64,000 bases of DNA from Linepithema humile (lineage: Eukaryota; Arthropoda; Insecta; Hymenoptera; Formicidae): positions 11,222,001 through 11,286,000 of the forward strand of contig NC_090133.1 in NCBI RefSeq assembly GCF_040581485.1, in the 5' to 3' direction. The translations under genes and the position numbers were made by a program. The notes beneath the pieces are model-generated. The model had not been told where the DNA came from. It saw only the letters and a program-made list of their open reading frames with translations, and did no database searches. Positions 1 to 10,902 of the stretch are shown here, one piece after another (positions within the stretch are counted from its first letter, which is position 1; the number at the start of each line of letters is the position of its first letter).

Positions 1-304
1 CCCTCTCCTCCAAAACGATGACGTCATTACCCTCTCTCCTCCAAAATTACCCCCTTCCCCTCAAACTTTTCCCCTCTTTACTCGCACTCCTCTCATTGCC
101 TCATGGGTTAGAACCGCCATAGCTATATTATTATTATATGCACGACTTAGCTGGGTTAATTGTTCTTCTAATCCCTGCATCGCCATGTCTCGTCGCTCGT
201 ATTCCGCCTGCAGGCGCTCTCGATCCTGCCTGCATTCCTCTGAAGCTGCTCCAGCTCCTGCAAGATTTCTCACAACGTTTCCGTCTCAGCAGACACCGCT
301 GGGG

Positions 305-312
305 TTTGTGAG
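305..312. repeat. 8-bp target site duplication of the hAT (left copy)
   Basis: TTTGTGAG directly precedes the left terminal repeat and is found again at 11064-11071 after the right terminal repeat. It is exact at 8 of 8 positions. Confidence 0.93.
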
Positions 313-456
313 TAGGGATGAGCGATATTCGATGCTTATTTAAATATCGATGATTTTTTTCCTGATAATCAATTATTTTTGTCGATGTTTCTGTAAAACA
401 ATTAATCGATTATCGATATTTTTTTACACAATATCGATGTTTCTTGTGTTTTTTCT

Positions 457-603
457 GGGAGTCGATTGTGTATCATAAAATGAAGTAAAAATTACAAAAG
501 TGAACAAATTTACTAAAATATCTATGATCTTATTGATCAACAACTAGTAAATTTATTCATTTTTGTAATTTTTACTTCATTTTATGATACACAACCGACT
601 CCC
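457..603. repeat. Short foldback (hairpin) repeat, about 147 bp
   Basis: The left arm begins GGGAGTCGATTGTGTATCAT and its inverse ends ATGATACACAACCGACTCCC. The arms are about 58 bp and nearly identical. It lies inside the hAT, upstream of the transposase, and is probably a small non-autonomous MITE. No clear target duplication was seen. Confidence 0.7.
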
Positions 604-674
604 CTGGACCCGTATTCTGTATGTAAACAGTTACCGCAGAGAAGTCTTCTCTCTGGTTACCGCAGCGACGTGCC

Positions 675-827
675 TGTATCAGACTATGCATTGAAGATTG
701 AGATTAAAGATTGAAGATTGGAAATTTGACCAATTCGGAAGAAGCAAACAAATATTGTTTCTTCTTGATTGGTCAAATTCCCAATCTTCAATCTTTAATC
801 TCAATCTTCAATGCGTAGTTTGATACA
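675..827. repeat. Short foldback MITE, family with core ATTGAAGATTGAG
   Basis: The arms are almost complete inverses over about 60 bp (TGTATCAGACTATGCATTGA against TGTATCAAACTACGCATTGA). The same family occurs at about 43313-43412 and 47555-47655, so this is a dispersed repeat rather than a local hairpin. Confidence 0.75.
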
Positions 828-944
828 AGTTTTATTACACAATGCCAGGCAACAGGCAATAGGAACAGGAAATAACATAGAAAAGAAAGAGAGAAAAGTT
901 ATTTCTCTCTCTTTTTTTTCTACATCATTCCCTATTGGGGCTTA

Positions 945-1587
945 GGGCCATTTGCACCAACACCTATTAATTTAATCGGCAATTACAGGGTTGTCAACTT
1001 AAGAACGTAATTCAATGAGAACATAATTCTAGCTATTTGAAAAAATTGTTGGCTTAATTCAGTGTTCCAATTAGGGACCGGTTTGTTTGCGCATGTGCGG
1101 CCATACGGTGTCAATGAAGTGTCTCGTACATATAAAAAGAGACCGTTACCCAGCTTCATTTAAAGTAATAAAAATTTTTTTAATGTATTAAAAAATAAAA
1201 TATATATACATATATATATATATGTACAAAAATACATTATATATATATAATTTAATTATTTTATAAATTTTAATTATAATAAATAAAAAAGCCTTACCTT
1301 ATTTCTATTTTCCTAACCTCATCCTGTCAAAAGTCCCGCGTAAAGTCCTGCACACGACGTGTGTCGGCACTGCATTTCCATCGCCGCGCAAGCGCAAAGC
1401 CACATATACGCTAAGCAACCGGTCCCTAATCGAAACACTGGCTTAATTAACAATATTACACGACAAAGTATGTAACGAAAAATTATGGTTAAGTACACCA
1501 GAAGTACAATTGGTCACTGAATTATGTTCTTAAGTTGGCAATCCTGTAATCGCCGATTAAGTTAATCAGCGTTGGTGCAAGTGGCCC
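945..1587. mobile_element. Harbinger-type MITE with TTA target duplication
   Basis: The terminal repeats read GGGCCATTTGCACCAAC on the left and, inverted, GGGCCACTTGCACCAAC on the right. The inverted similarity continues further inward (CAACTTAAGAACGTAATTCA and its counterpart). TTA flanks both ends (942-944 and 1588-1590), a 3-bp duplication of the kind PIF/Harbinger elements make. It has no coding capacity and is itself interrupted at 1060. Confidence 0.75.
1060..1440. mobile_element. hAT-type MITE (CAGTG ends), copy 1, 381 bp
   Basis: The left end reads CAGTGTTCCAATTAGGGACC and the right end is the inverse, closing with GGTCCCTAATCGAAACACTG. The 8-bp sequence GCTTAATT flanks it exactly (1052-1059 and 1441-1448). 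CAGTG ends with 8-bp duplications are typical of hAT elements. It has no coding potential. A nearly identical copy lies at 14384-19011. Confidence 0.92.
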
Positions 1588-2036
1588 TTAAATGTGCTTA
1601 CTGGCTAAATTGGTTAAGTTATACTATTCGATTGTATTCGATATAAGATTATCAGTTAGATTAAGTTCATCTAACCAAATAAATAATAAATTATTTAAAA
1701 ATAAAGTTCTCAATTTTAAGGACGATGCAAAACAATAACGCCACGTAAGATATGATGTTCATATGATATTCAGTTTTATATTGCATTGATTTGTAACCTC
1801 TAATTAATTTTTTTTTTTTTGAGAGTTTAATAATGCCGTTTAATGTGCCGTTTGAGAGATAATAAGTTTTATCAACTGTAGGTCAAAAGAAGCGAGTAAT
1901 GTATGGAACTTTTTTAAAAAAATTAATAATGTGGTAGCCCATTGTAATCTTTGTGATAAGAATTACAAACACGGAGGAAATACTACAAATTTACGACAAC
2001 ATTTGACACGGAAACATTTGATTTTTTACAACGTGT

Positions 2037-2488
2037 TGTTGTGTGTCGTAACATACAACGTGTCGCTATAAGGTTAATTAAGTTAAATACCAAAATAAAA
2101 TATTAAGAAAGAATTATTTAGCAAATAAAGAATAACGATGAGGCTGCAGAGAAACAACCTCGGATTCAAGGTGACACGAATCAGCAATCCGAGAAATATC
2201 AACAATAACATATCAATAATATTACAAAACTCTTGATTGCCGATTCGTATAAATACAGTCGCGCGCAAGCAGCGACGGATTCAGTTTACGATACGCGAAT
2301 ACACCGACTCGTTTCCCCGTGTCCGTACACGGCTCACGAAAACCTAACACCGTCCTGGCAGTTTGTGAGTGATTAAATAAATTGTTCGAGTCAAGGTTTG
2401 CGTCCAGTTATTCCACACCTCTAAGCAGTGCGTCCTGTTCCCCAAGCGGATCTCGAACTTACGGTTGCGATCGGAAAGACTCGCAACA
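2037..2488 (+). repeat. 5' LTR of the errantivirus (452 bp)
   Basis: It begins TGTTGTGTGTCG and ends ACTCGCAACA. It matches the 3' LTR at 7642-8093 base for base except for three T/C differences (near 2056, 2103 and 2316). It contains TATAAATAC at about 2250, a plausible promoter element, and AATAAATTG at about 2377. Confidence 0.95.
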
Positions 2489-2494
2489 TAAATT

Positions 2495-2512
2495 TGGTGG
2501 CAGCGGTGGGAT
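2495..2512 (+). other. Errantivirus primer-binding site, leucine tRNA type
   Basis: TGGTGGCAGCGGTGGGAT lies six bases after the LTR. From what I know of animal leucine tRNAs, whose 3' ends read ATCCCACCGCTGCCA plus CCA, this is an 18-nt complement. The position and length fit priming of reverse transcription. Confidence 0.75.
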
Positions 2513-2854
2513 CCGCAATTACCGAAGTTCATTCTGGACACCCGATGATCGGGAATCGGCAGTGGTAACAGAGGGACCACTGAGAGAATCTATCACCTGG
2601 AGCTACAAAAGTGAGGTGAGAAGGCAGTGTGGAAAATCGCCTGGATTCACAAGGCGACGACAGTCCGGGCAACAAAGCGGCGGAAAGGTGCCTGGCGGAG
2701 CAACGACCAAGCTGAGCCAGCGTAACCCGAGAGGACGACGACAGACAAGGATCGCAACCTACCTCAACAACGGATCAGCTAACCAGCAGCGTGCATCATG
2801 CGAGCGAGCGGCCTAATGTAAATCGATAATAAGAAATAATATTAGGAAAAGCGA

Positions 2855-3949
2855 ATGTCCGGGAAACGAGAGAAATTAGGCTTCCAATTTTGGTTGAACG
2901 ACGACCGAAATCATAGTGAGGCGTTAGATAGTTCCGCGAACGGAGAGGAAAAGCGCGTAATCGTAGAATCCCAACCAAACCAATCTCGGTTGATCCGCAA
3001 CCAAGATCAACGAGCGTTGAGCGTAAGCGAACAACGTAGTAAGACGACAGGAAAGAAAACTGGAAATAAGAAGCAAAGTACCGGGGACGCGAACACAGAT
3101 ACCATTTCGAAAAAACCAACCGTTGAGCGCGATTGTACATTGCTAGGGCTCGACAGTGCTTTGAAAGCTAATCGCGAGGACAAAAAACCGCGACAAAGTA
3201 GGCATCTGCCAAGTAGAACTCCGAGTCACGTATCGGAATACAGTGAGTTCGCACTCACATCTTATGATAGTTGCGTTTTCGACCCAGACGAGTTTCGCAC
3301 TGAAGTAAAAATGAATAATGATCAAGAATTACCGAAGACTACCGAGTCAGAAATCGACCGGGATATTGAGTTACTAAGAAAGGAAATGACGCAAAACGCA
3401 GGGGCAAAAACTGAAGATGCGACGCGAAACTCAGAGCTAACAGATACAATGATGGACTTTGTGCGCGAAATAAGACAACAGTTGACCGAAATGCAAGAGC
3501 AATTCCACGAACAAATAGAAAACGTACGGGGGCAACAGCAAGAGTGGCAGCAACGGCTCTTAGCTATGCCGGGCCAACGAGAATTGAACGTACCACTGAC
3601 TACTAGGCGCGTAACTGATAACGCGGATGTAGCATATGGACGGGGTATGTCGGACATACGAAATAGGCCGATAGCCATGCATGGGTATATGCAACTAAAA
3701 GAAGCGCGAAGCTTAATCCCAGAGATTGACGGAACGTCACAGGCTAAAATACAAGAGTTCCTCAGCGCGAGTACTTACGCGGTGGAAAGTATAGACCCTT
3801 TGGAAGAATTACAGTTGCTGAAGGCGATACTGTGTACTAAGTTAAAAGGAAAGGTCTTGCTCGATTTTCAAACGAGAGATATTCAAACGTTCGTGCAATT
3901 AAAATGAGAAATAGAAGCAGGATATACAACTCATAAGAGTATAACGCAC
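2855..3949 (+). pseudogene. Errantivirus gag, N-terminal part, ending at a premature stop
   Basis: The frame starts with MSGKREK at 2855 and is open for 350 codons to a TGA at 3905-3907. The same frame carries on directly after that TGA into the 3950-5725 reading, so the stop looks like a point mutation inside one gag gene. The protein is charged, with a glutamine/glutamate-rich predicted coiled coil around residues 190-235. A matrix/capsid role in particle assembly is assumed from position. There is no signal peptide or membrane segment. Confidence 0.7.
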
Positions 3950-5725
3950 TTGCAAATTGAATTTAACACGCTAAAGCAGAAGCATGGAGAGAACGCCCAA
4001 GCTTTCGGTACACGAGCAGATCAGCTCGCGATGAAACTTTATGAAGCGATGATCGATGGAAAAAGTCTCACGGTCATGGAGAAAAATACAATAAAGACCA
4101 CTATACAAAACTTAGCGCTACAAAACTACCAAATCGGACTAAACGAAAGCATTAAAACTATAGTACGCGCACGCAATTACAAAACGCTACAAGAGGCGAT
4201 TGCGATAGCGACGGCTGAAGAAAAATTGCAAAGTCCGTATTCCGAAAATAGGAATTATAACAAATTTAGTAATAGTAACGGCGCAAGAGAAAAGATACTA
4301 AAATGTATCAAATGCGGCAAATTGGGTCATGAAGGGCGTGATTGCAGAATAGGACGCTTTCATAATTATAATAACCGGTATCAATTACCGAGAGCTAGCG
4401 GCCAGAAGGTCAACATGATGAACATATTTTGTAAACATTGCAAAAGATCGGGGCACAATCAAGATACCTGTTGGTCATTGCATGGAAGGCCAGACAAGGA
4501 CGACGCCCGAACGAGGAAAAACGCCAAGCAAGGCGAAGGAGAAGAGGCAAACATAAAAACAGCACGACCCGCAAAAACATTGCAGATAGCATCAGTAGGC
4601 GAATATGCACAGGCCGAACTTAATCTAGATTTAATAGCAGTACCTATGCAAGAAATTCAAGCAGCACGGGCAGTTATGCTCGTAGATACAGGAACTGCAA
4701 TAACTTTAATTAAATTGAAAACCTTAAAAGAAGAAACTTTAGTTTACGATGAAAAGATAATGATAATAGGCGCTACTGGACAGAAGGCCGAAACGTTGGG
4801 CACGATAATGGCTCACGTACTGTTGAAAGGGCAAGTTATTACGCATAAAATGCATGTGGTGAAGGACAATTTTCCGATAAGTCATGAAGGAATATTAGGA
4901 GTTGATTTCCTTAAAAAACATGTGATGAAATGGGACCCCACTAAACGACTAACGATAGGGGACACCAAATTTAAACTATTTTCGTGCAGACCAGTCACAT
5001 TAAAGTCACGAAGTGAGACCATAATATCCGCCACTACAAATAAAAATATTACAGGCATAGTGCATGCATTGGAAATGCAGCCGGGAGTTATCATAGGAGG
5101 TTGCGTGACGACAGCTCAAGATTACGGTTGTGTCATAAGCGTAATCAACACTACCGAAGAGCCGGTAGATATACAGACTCCACACGTAGAGTTAACACTG
5201 TTAGAAGCGGAAACAGGAATTCAAGTATTTAATACTGAAGTTAACAAGGCAACAGATAAGCCAATGTCTCGTTTGGAGAAAATAAGAGACGCATTAAGAA
5301 TTGAACATTTGAACAAGGAAGAGCAAAAGGCAATAACAAAGATTTGTGAAGAGTACAGCGATATCTTTCATATAGAGGGAGAACCGCTGACTCATACCGT
5401 GGCGATGAAACACGAGATCGCGACGCGGCCGGGGACGGCGCCCGCCAACTTGCGACCGTACCGGTTGCCGGAAAAGCATAAGAAAAAAGTAAAAGCTAAA
5501 TGGTATTACGACAAACGGGCTAATCAAGTCATCTTCCAGGAAGGTGATAAAGTGTTATTATATGATGAAACGTTACGACGAGGACGTTCAAAGAAATTAG
5601 AAACGTTATGGTGTGGGCCATACGTAATAGTAAAAAGGAATTCGGAAGTAAACTATACTATTAAAAAGGGGAGGAAAGAGATGACGGTGCATGCGAACCG
5701 TCTAAAATTATTTGTAGAAAACTAA
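3950..5725 (+). pseudogene. Errantivirus gag C-terminus, protease, and a pol remnant with RT and integrase core deleted
   Basis: The 591-codon frame has two CCHC zinc knuckles (about residues 119-132 and 161-174), then a retroviral aspartic protease with LVDTGT at 245-250 and a later LGVDFL motif. The start of the RT region follows (residues about 450-510), but the sequence jumps near nucleotide 5480 directly into a lysine-rich segment that looks like the integrase C-terminus (GDKVLLYDE, then a WCGPYVI motif). The missing part is the whole RT palm, RNase H and the DDE core. The join lies in an A-rich tract, suggesting deletion by microhomology or template switching. The frame itself is unbroken across the deletion. 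Confidence 0.82.
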
Positions 5726-5838
5726 AAAAAAGGAGGAATAAAAATATGACGGAATATATTAAGCAGTAGAATAAGTTATGACGACAACAGTTAAAGAAAA
5801 GTTTATTCTGTAGGTGCATTATATTTCTTGGAACTCTG

Positions 5839-7536
5839 ATGTCAGCAACGAAAACCGAGACGAATTTAGCCGTGGAGATAGAAAGATTCTCACACGAACC
5901 AGGAATATACTTTGAAGAAGTAGGTGAGATTAACGTCATCGAATCATATTGGAAGTTCGTGATAACTGTAGATATTTCGGCATTAGGAAAACGACATATT
6001 CGTGTACAAGAATGGCTAGAATTAGCGGAAAGCGCAAAGAACACGATACACTCCACACGAGCAGAAAAGAGTCAGTTCGCGAATTTACTACGATTAATTA
6101 GAAAAGACGAAGTTAGAGTAGCAGCATTATTAAAGAAACTAAAAAGAGTTTACGGAAATCCGAACGAGAAGAAACGGGGTCTAATTGACGGGATAGGAAG
6201 GGTAGCGAAATATTTATTCGGCACTATGGATGCCGGAGATGAAAAACGCATCAACAAGCAATTAACACTGTTGCAAAATAACGAGAGTACTTTTAATCAT
6301 GTCACGAGGCATCAACTAAAAATATTAAACTCTGCAATAGCGCACATAAGCGATTTGGAAAAGACGATCGACGAAAATAACGAATTGTTGTACGACTTAG
6401 ACGCACGCATTTATAATGGTACTTTATTAATCATCAAACGTGAGGAAATCAACGAGTACTGTGCATTACTCGACAGAATGTTAGCAGATTCCGACAGAGA
6501 TATTCAAAATGTGTATGATTTCTTAACGCAGGCGTCGCATGGAATGTTGAATCCGAGTCTATTACCCGTCGAACGAATTTTCGCCGAAATGCGGGCTGCT
6601 GCGCCGTATTTACCACGCGGAACGTATTTTCCTCTCAAGCTAGATGTAAGTGATTGGTCAACGTTTGAAAAAATTACAAGTGTAAACTCGTATGTTAAGA
6701 ATGAGACTATATTTGTAACATTGAAATTGCCACTTGTAACATATCCGAAATACAGGTTAATAAAAGCCATACCTTTACCTGTCCCTGACCAACGCGAGAT
6801 ATTTGTATTTACCGAGATTAACCAACAATTGTTTGCTGTAAATCTAGAATTATCCGTATACCTAGCGATAAGCGAAGAAAACTTAGAAAAATGTATTGAG
6901 ATAGACAAGAAATATATATGTAAATCGGATAGTCCGATATATAATATTAACCCTCGAGCGTTATGTGAAGTACAATTGTATGTAGGTTTGACAAAAAGGG
7001 CAATCTGCGGAAATAAGTATGTAAGTTTTAACCAAACTATTTGGATAGCATTAACGAAGGAAAATTCTTGGTTATATTCGACTAACGGCGAACAAGACGT
7101 AATGATTACTTGTTTAAACCATAAGGAAATACAGACCAAAATCACACGAACAGGTAGAATAACTCTATTAAATAATTGTAAAATAATTGCGAAGGACATG
7201 ACCCTGAACACAGGAATAATAATAGAAGGCCCGAACATTCATGCATATATACCACGTTTTAATCTAACGGGAAAAGTAGAAGGTATAACTAATGGTGAAA
7301 CGAGCATGGAAATCAAACCGTTAAAATTGAAAAAGATGATACAAAATTCAAAGGAATTAATAGATTTGGGAGAAAAAATAAGAGAAGTAGACGACGAGTT
7401 AACAGAGGGAAAAATTATTCAACCCTTGATTTTGTATCCTGTGGTCACAAGTTCGCTTGCCATCGTGATTATTGTATTAGCACTAGGCATAGGAGCAATA
7501 CTATTATTACGAAGAAGAAAGACTACTGCGGAATAA
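5839..7536 (+). CDS. env: Errantivirus env-like membrane fusion glycoprotein
   Basis: This is a 565-codon open frame located between pol and the 3' LTR, the env position of insect errantiviruses. It shows a basic cleavage-like site (NEKKRG, residues about 109-114) followed by a glycine-rich hydrophobic stretch like the fusion peptide of baculovirus F-type proteins. There are several N-glycosylation sequons, a cysteine-bearing middle region, and a C-terminal membrane anchor (about 530-557) with a short basic tail. The frame is open upstream of the first ATG and contains a hydrophobic stretch there, so a signal peptide may be supplied through splicing. No internal stop was seen. Expression is not shown by sequence alone. 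Confidence 0.82.
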   Translation: MSATKTETNLAVEIERFSHEPGIYFEEVGEINVIESYWKFVITVDISALGKRHIRVQEWLELAESAKNTIHSTRAEKSQFANLLRLIRKDEVRVAALLKKLKRVYGNPNEKKRGLIDGIGRVAKYLFGTMDAGDEKRINKQLTLLQNNESTFNHVTRHQLKILNSAIAHISDLEKTIDENNELLYDLDARIYNGTLLIIKREEINEYCALLDRMLADSDRDIQNVYDFLTQASHGMLNPSLLPVERIFAEMRAAAPYLPRGTYFPLKLDVSDWSTFEKITSVNSYVKNETIFVTLKLPLVTYPKYRLIKAIPLPVPDQREIFVFTEINQQLFAVNLELSVYLAISEENLEKCIEIDKKYICKSDSPIYNINPRALCEVQLYVGLTKRAICGNKYVSFNQTIWIALTKENSWLYSTNGEQDVMITCLNHKEIQTKITRTGRITLLNNCKIIAKDMTLNTGIIIEGPNIHAYIPRFNLTGKVEGITNGETSMEIKPLKLKKMIQNSKELIDLGEKIREVDDELTEGKIIQPLILYPVVTSSLAIVIIVLALGIGAILLLRRRKTTAE

Positions 7537-7631
7537 TAGGTAGACGGTAGGACAAGAACTAACTGTAAAACTATACACTCGCACCGCCTACTCCGCACGG
7601 AAACTCCGTACCTACATTTCCTTCCATTCGC

Positions 7632-7641
7632 GGGGGAGGGA
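7632..7641 (+). other. Polypurine tract of the errantivirus
   Basis: GGGGGAGGGA lies immediately before the 3' LTR start TGTTG at 7642, the place where plus-strand priming occurs in LTR elements. Confidence 0.75.
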
Positions 7642-8093
7642 TGTTGTGTGTCGTAACACACAACGTGTCGCTATAAGGTTAATTAAGTTAAATACCAAAA
7701 TAAAATACTAAGAAAGAATTATTTAGCAAATAAAGAATAACGATGAGGCTGCAGAGAAACAACCTCGGATTCAAGGTGACACGAATCAGCAATCCGAGAA
7801 ATATCAACAATAACATATCAATAATATTACAAAACTCTTGATTGCCGATTCGTATAAATACAGTCGCGCGCAAGCAGCGACGGATTCAGTTTACGACACG
7901 CGAATACACCGACTCGTTTCCCCGTGTCCGTACACGGCTCACGAAAACCTAACACCGTCCTGGCAGTTTGTGAGTGATTAAATAAATTGTTCGAGTCAAG
8001 GTTTGCGTCCAGTTATTCCACACCTCTAAGCAGTGCGTCCTGTTCCCCAAGCGGATCTCGAACTTACGGTTGCGATCGGAAAGACTCGCAACA
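7642..8093 (+). repeat. 3' LTR of the errantivirus (452 bp)
   Basis: It is the same length as the 5' LTR and differs from it at three sites by eye. It is followed by GTGT at 8094-8097, the second copy of the target duplication, and then by the hAT transposase reading frame. Confidence 0.95.
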
Positions 8094-10060
8094 GTGTCTA
8101 ACGAATCTAACGATGACCTTTCATCAGATACAAGTTCTTCTGTTAGCAATAAACGCCAGAAACTTGAATTTAAGGTAAGTCATCAATATGTGCATTTGTG
8201 TGTGAGGAGGGAAGTGTTTTTACGTGTCACGTACAAATGTACAAATTACAGGTGAAGCTCAGACAGCCCAATCGTGATGTACAAATCGATATGGCATTTG
8301 AGAGAACCAATTCTTTTAGAGGTTAGTAAAATTTTAACTTGTACTTATGAACTATTAAGTTGCATTTTGAAATTTATTGCTAGTATTTTGACTTTTAATA
8401 TTGACAGTGAATTTTGAAATGCGGTCTTAGTTACGCTAAAAATATAAAATCTAATGTTTTTGATTTTATGGTTTATGTAGACGGCGGTTTGATGGCTAAT
8501 CGAATAACAAACGCAGTGCTATATATGATCGCTACTGATAATGCACCTTTATCAATAATTAAAAATGATGGCTTTAAGCTGTTAATGAAAACGGCGGTGC
8601 CATTATATAAACTACCGAGCAGAAAGACAATTACAAGACTAATGGCTGTTAAATATGAAATGCTCAAAGAGGATGTTAAGCTGCATCTTAAAGAACTTAC
8701 GTCGTACACAATAACTTGTGACAACTGGACGGATGTAAGTAATTTAAGTTATATTGGAGTAATAATCCATTATGCAACGACCGATGGAATATTAAAAAAT
8801 AGATGTCTGGCAGTTGAACCACTGCATGAAAATCACACAGCACAATATTTATCAGAAATTCTACTTTCTGTGCTTAACTCTTTTGGGTTGAACCCAGAGA
8901 TTGCAACAGCAATTGTAACCGATAGCGCAGCAAATATAAAAAAAGCTGTGTACGAGTTGCTCGGTCGATCTAAGCACCTACCGTGCTTTGCTCATCTTCT
9001 TTCACATTTGGTTCCCGATGTGATGGCTGGTCGATGGGATAGTTCGATAAATGTAGACGATATTATTACTAAAGTGAGAAATATCGTCGTTTTAGTAAAA
9101 AGGAGTATCGTAGCTACCGACGAGTTAAAACGCTTACAAATCCGTGACGGAAAAACTGAAGCCACAGCTCTTAAATTTATCCAAGATGTTTCAACTCAAT
9201 GGAACTCAACATTATACATGCTGGAGAGATTCCTCGTTCTCAAAGAATACGTTTATCTTGTAACATTAAAGTGCCGAAATATCCCAGAGATGTTAACACG
9301 TGACGAAATTCAATTATTGAAAAATCTCGTTTGCCTGCTCACACCAATTGAAAGAGTCATTAGAGAAATAAGCGGTGACACATATCCCACAACAAGTTTA
9401 ATTATACCTATAATTCATTGCATGGAAGAAGCGATACACTCTTGGGAACCAAAAGAAGATGACAATGATAATGTGAAGAAAACAAGTATGGAATTCAAGG
9501 ATAAACTTCTAAAGGCAAAAGAACACAGGTTTAAGGAACAAGAATTGAATTCAATTCTTGCTGTCTCAACTATATTAGATCTAAGATTTAAGAAACTACA
9601 TTTCCAAAGCGCGCTGACGGCATCCTCTGCCATTACAAAAATTAACTCACTTTTGAAATTTGATGCAGCTTCTGAAATGTCCAATACAATTCCAAAAAAG
9701 CCTTTCAACAGTGAATCAAATATCTGGGAATACCGTGATAAAATGGTGACCAAGAATATGGATGCGAGCAACGACAAAGAAGGTCTCAACTTGGAATTGC
9801 GGCATTATCTTAATTAACCAGTCATTCCACGGTCTGAAAACCCTTTAAAATACTGGATATCTGTCAAATCAGCATATCCGTCATTGTATAAATTAGCTAT
9901 AAAATATCTCAGTGTTGTCTCCACATCAGTTCCATCAGAGCGATTGTTTTCTAGAGCGGGTGCAATCAAAACAGAAAACCGCAGTAGAATTTCGGGTGAG
10001 CATTTAAATCAGTTGCTTTTTCTTGGGTGCCTCTCTCGTGAAGATTGGAGACTGGCTTAA

Positions 10061-10746
10061 GTAGGATTCTAAGACATTCTAAAATCTATATATAACTATA
10101 ATTATATATTATTTTTACAAATGTTCCTTCTGTATTCCATTATCTTTTTACAAATTAAAATTGTCCCATCCAAATATTCCATCTACACTTTTCTTTATCC
10201 TCACCTTAATCATTTTTTTACTATTACAGATACAGTTTTTATATATGCATGATATTTTAATATTTATGCATAGAAACATATATGTGCTATATTTTAGAAT
10301 GCTCTTATTTCTTATATACTTAATAAAAACTTTGAGTCCGATAAAGAATGCCAAGAATAAGAAAAGTTCTAAAATTGTTAGAAAATCTTTAAGTAAGATG
10401 TTTAGTATTTGTATTGTCAAAAAATATGATTAAGACATGAGTTTGCTTGACGGTAACATATATAAATATGTTACGTCAATTCTTATACGATATTTGTAGT
10501 TTGTGTTTTTAATTGGCAATTACTACTTGTTTAAAATTATGAGTAGAATTATGTGTCTTTTACTTTAATTTCTTACAGGTCGTACTATCGTTTCAGCCAA
10601 GACATGAAATGATGACAACATGTTTATTTCTTCAAGATCTACCACTAATTTTAATTTATGTAAAATATGAATAAAAGGCATGAATTCCATACACAAATGA
10701 GCATTTTATAATTTAACTTATTTTCTTGAAGCTATTTTAATATATT
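10061..10746. other. 3' non-coding part of the hAT, no gene seen
   Basis: AT-rich sequence follows the transposase stop. Open frames here overlap on both strands and have low-complexity composition (I, L, K, F), so I treat them as chance. Confidence 0.6.
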
Positions 10747-10902
10747 GGCTTAGTTTACACCGATTGTTTGATACGCGTACCAAGTACTAAATGTGCTTCT
10801 TTGATTGGTATAGATTTTACCCTAAATGATTTATACCAATGGTTGAAATAGGCTTAGTTTACACCGATTGTTTAGTACGCGTACCAAACGATTGGTGTGA
10901 AC
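10747..10902. repeat. 37-bp direct repeat and 46-nt near-palindrome near the hAT 3' end
   Basis: The words starting GGCTTAGTTTACACCGATTG occur at 10747 and again at 10851. The second copy continues into its own inverse (10857-10902), centred on ACGCGT at about 10877-10882. Such subterminal repeats can be transposase-binding sites in hAT elements; that role is inference. Confidence 0.6.

Larger units (their letters stand above)
2037..8093 (+). mobile_element. Errantivirus-like endogenous retrovirus (Metaviridae), internally deleted
   Basis: Two 452-bp LTRs flank a leader with a leucine-tRNA-type primer site, gag, protease, pol remnants and an env-like frame. The 4-bp target duplication is GTGT (2033-2036 and 8094-8097), as expected for gypsy-like integrases. 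The LTRs differ at only three positions that I can see, so the insertion is recent. The gag frame has a stop, and reverse transcriptase, RNase H and the integrase core are absent, so it could not replicate alone. Confidence 0.93.
1882..10060 (+). pseudogene. hAT transposase (BED finger, ZBED-like), split by an errantivirus
   Basis: An acceptor-like AG at 1880-1881 precedes a BED zinc finger with C-x2-C and H-x4-H spacing (about 1920-2015). The frame stops at the provirus at 2037 and resumes in register at 8094 once one GTGT target copy is discounted. Likely introns are 8175-8251 and 8322-8407. The DDE/RNase-H-like core is open from 8414 to 9817 with CDNWTD, VTDSAANIKKAV and CFAHLLSH motifs. 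A single TAA at 9815-9817 precedes an in-frame hAT dimerisation domain (SERLFSRAG) ending at the TAA at 10058. There is also a frame mismatch near 8410. The protein would act in the nucleus on the element ends, but this copy is not functional as it stands. Confidence 0.88.

Noticed and set aside
2382..2816. 144-codon plus-strand frame across the end of the 5' LTR and the leader
   Set aside because: It spans the LTR, primer-binding site and untranslated leader and has no domain; the same frame is cut short in the 3' LTR copy.
6504..7238. 244-codon minus-strand frame opposite env
   Set aside because: It is antisense to a well-supported env frame and has no recognisable feature; treated as a shadow.
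10148..10433. Two overlapping 90-codon frames on opposite strands
   Set aside because: Low-complexity, I/L/K/F-rich composition in the AT-rich tail of the hAT with no conserved motif.
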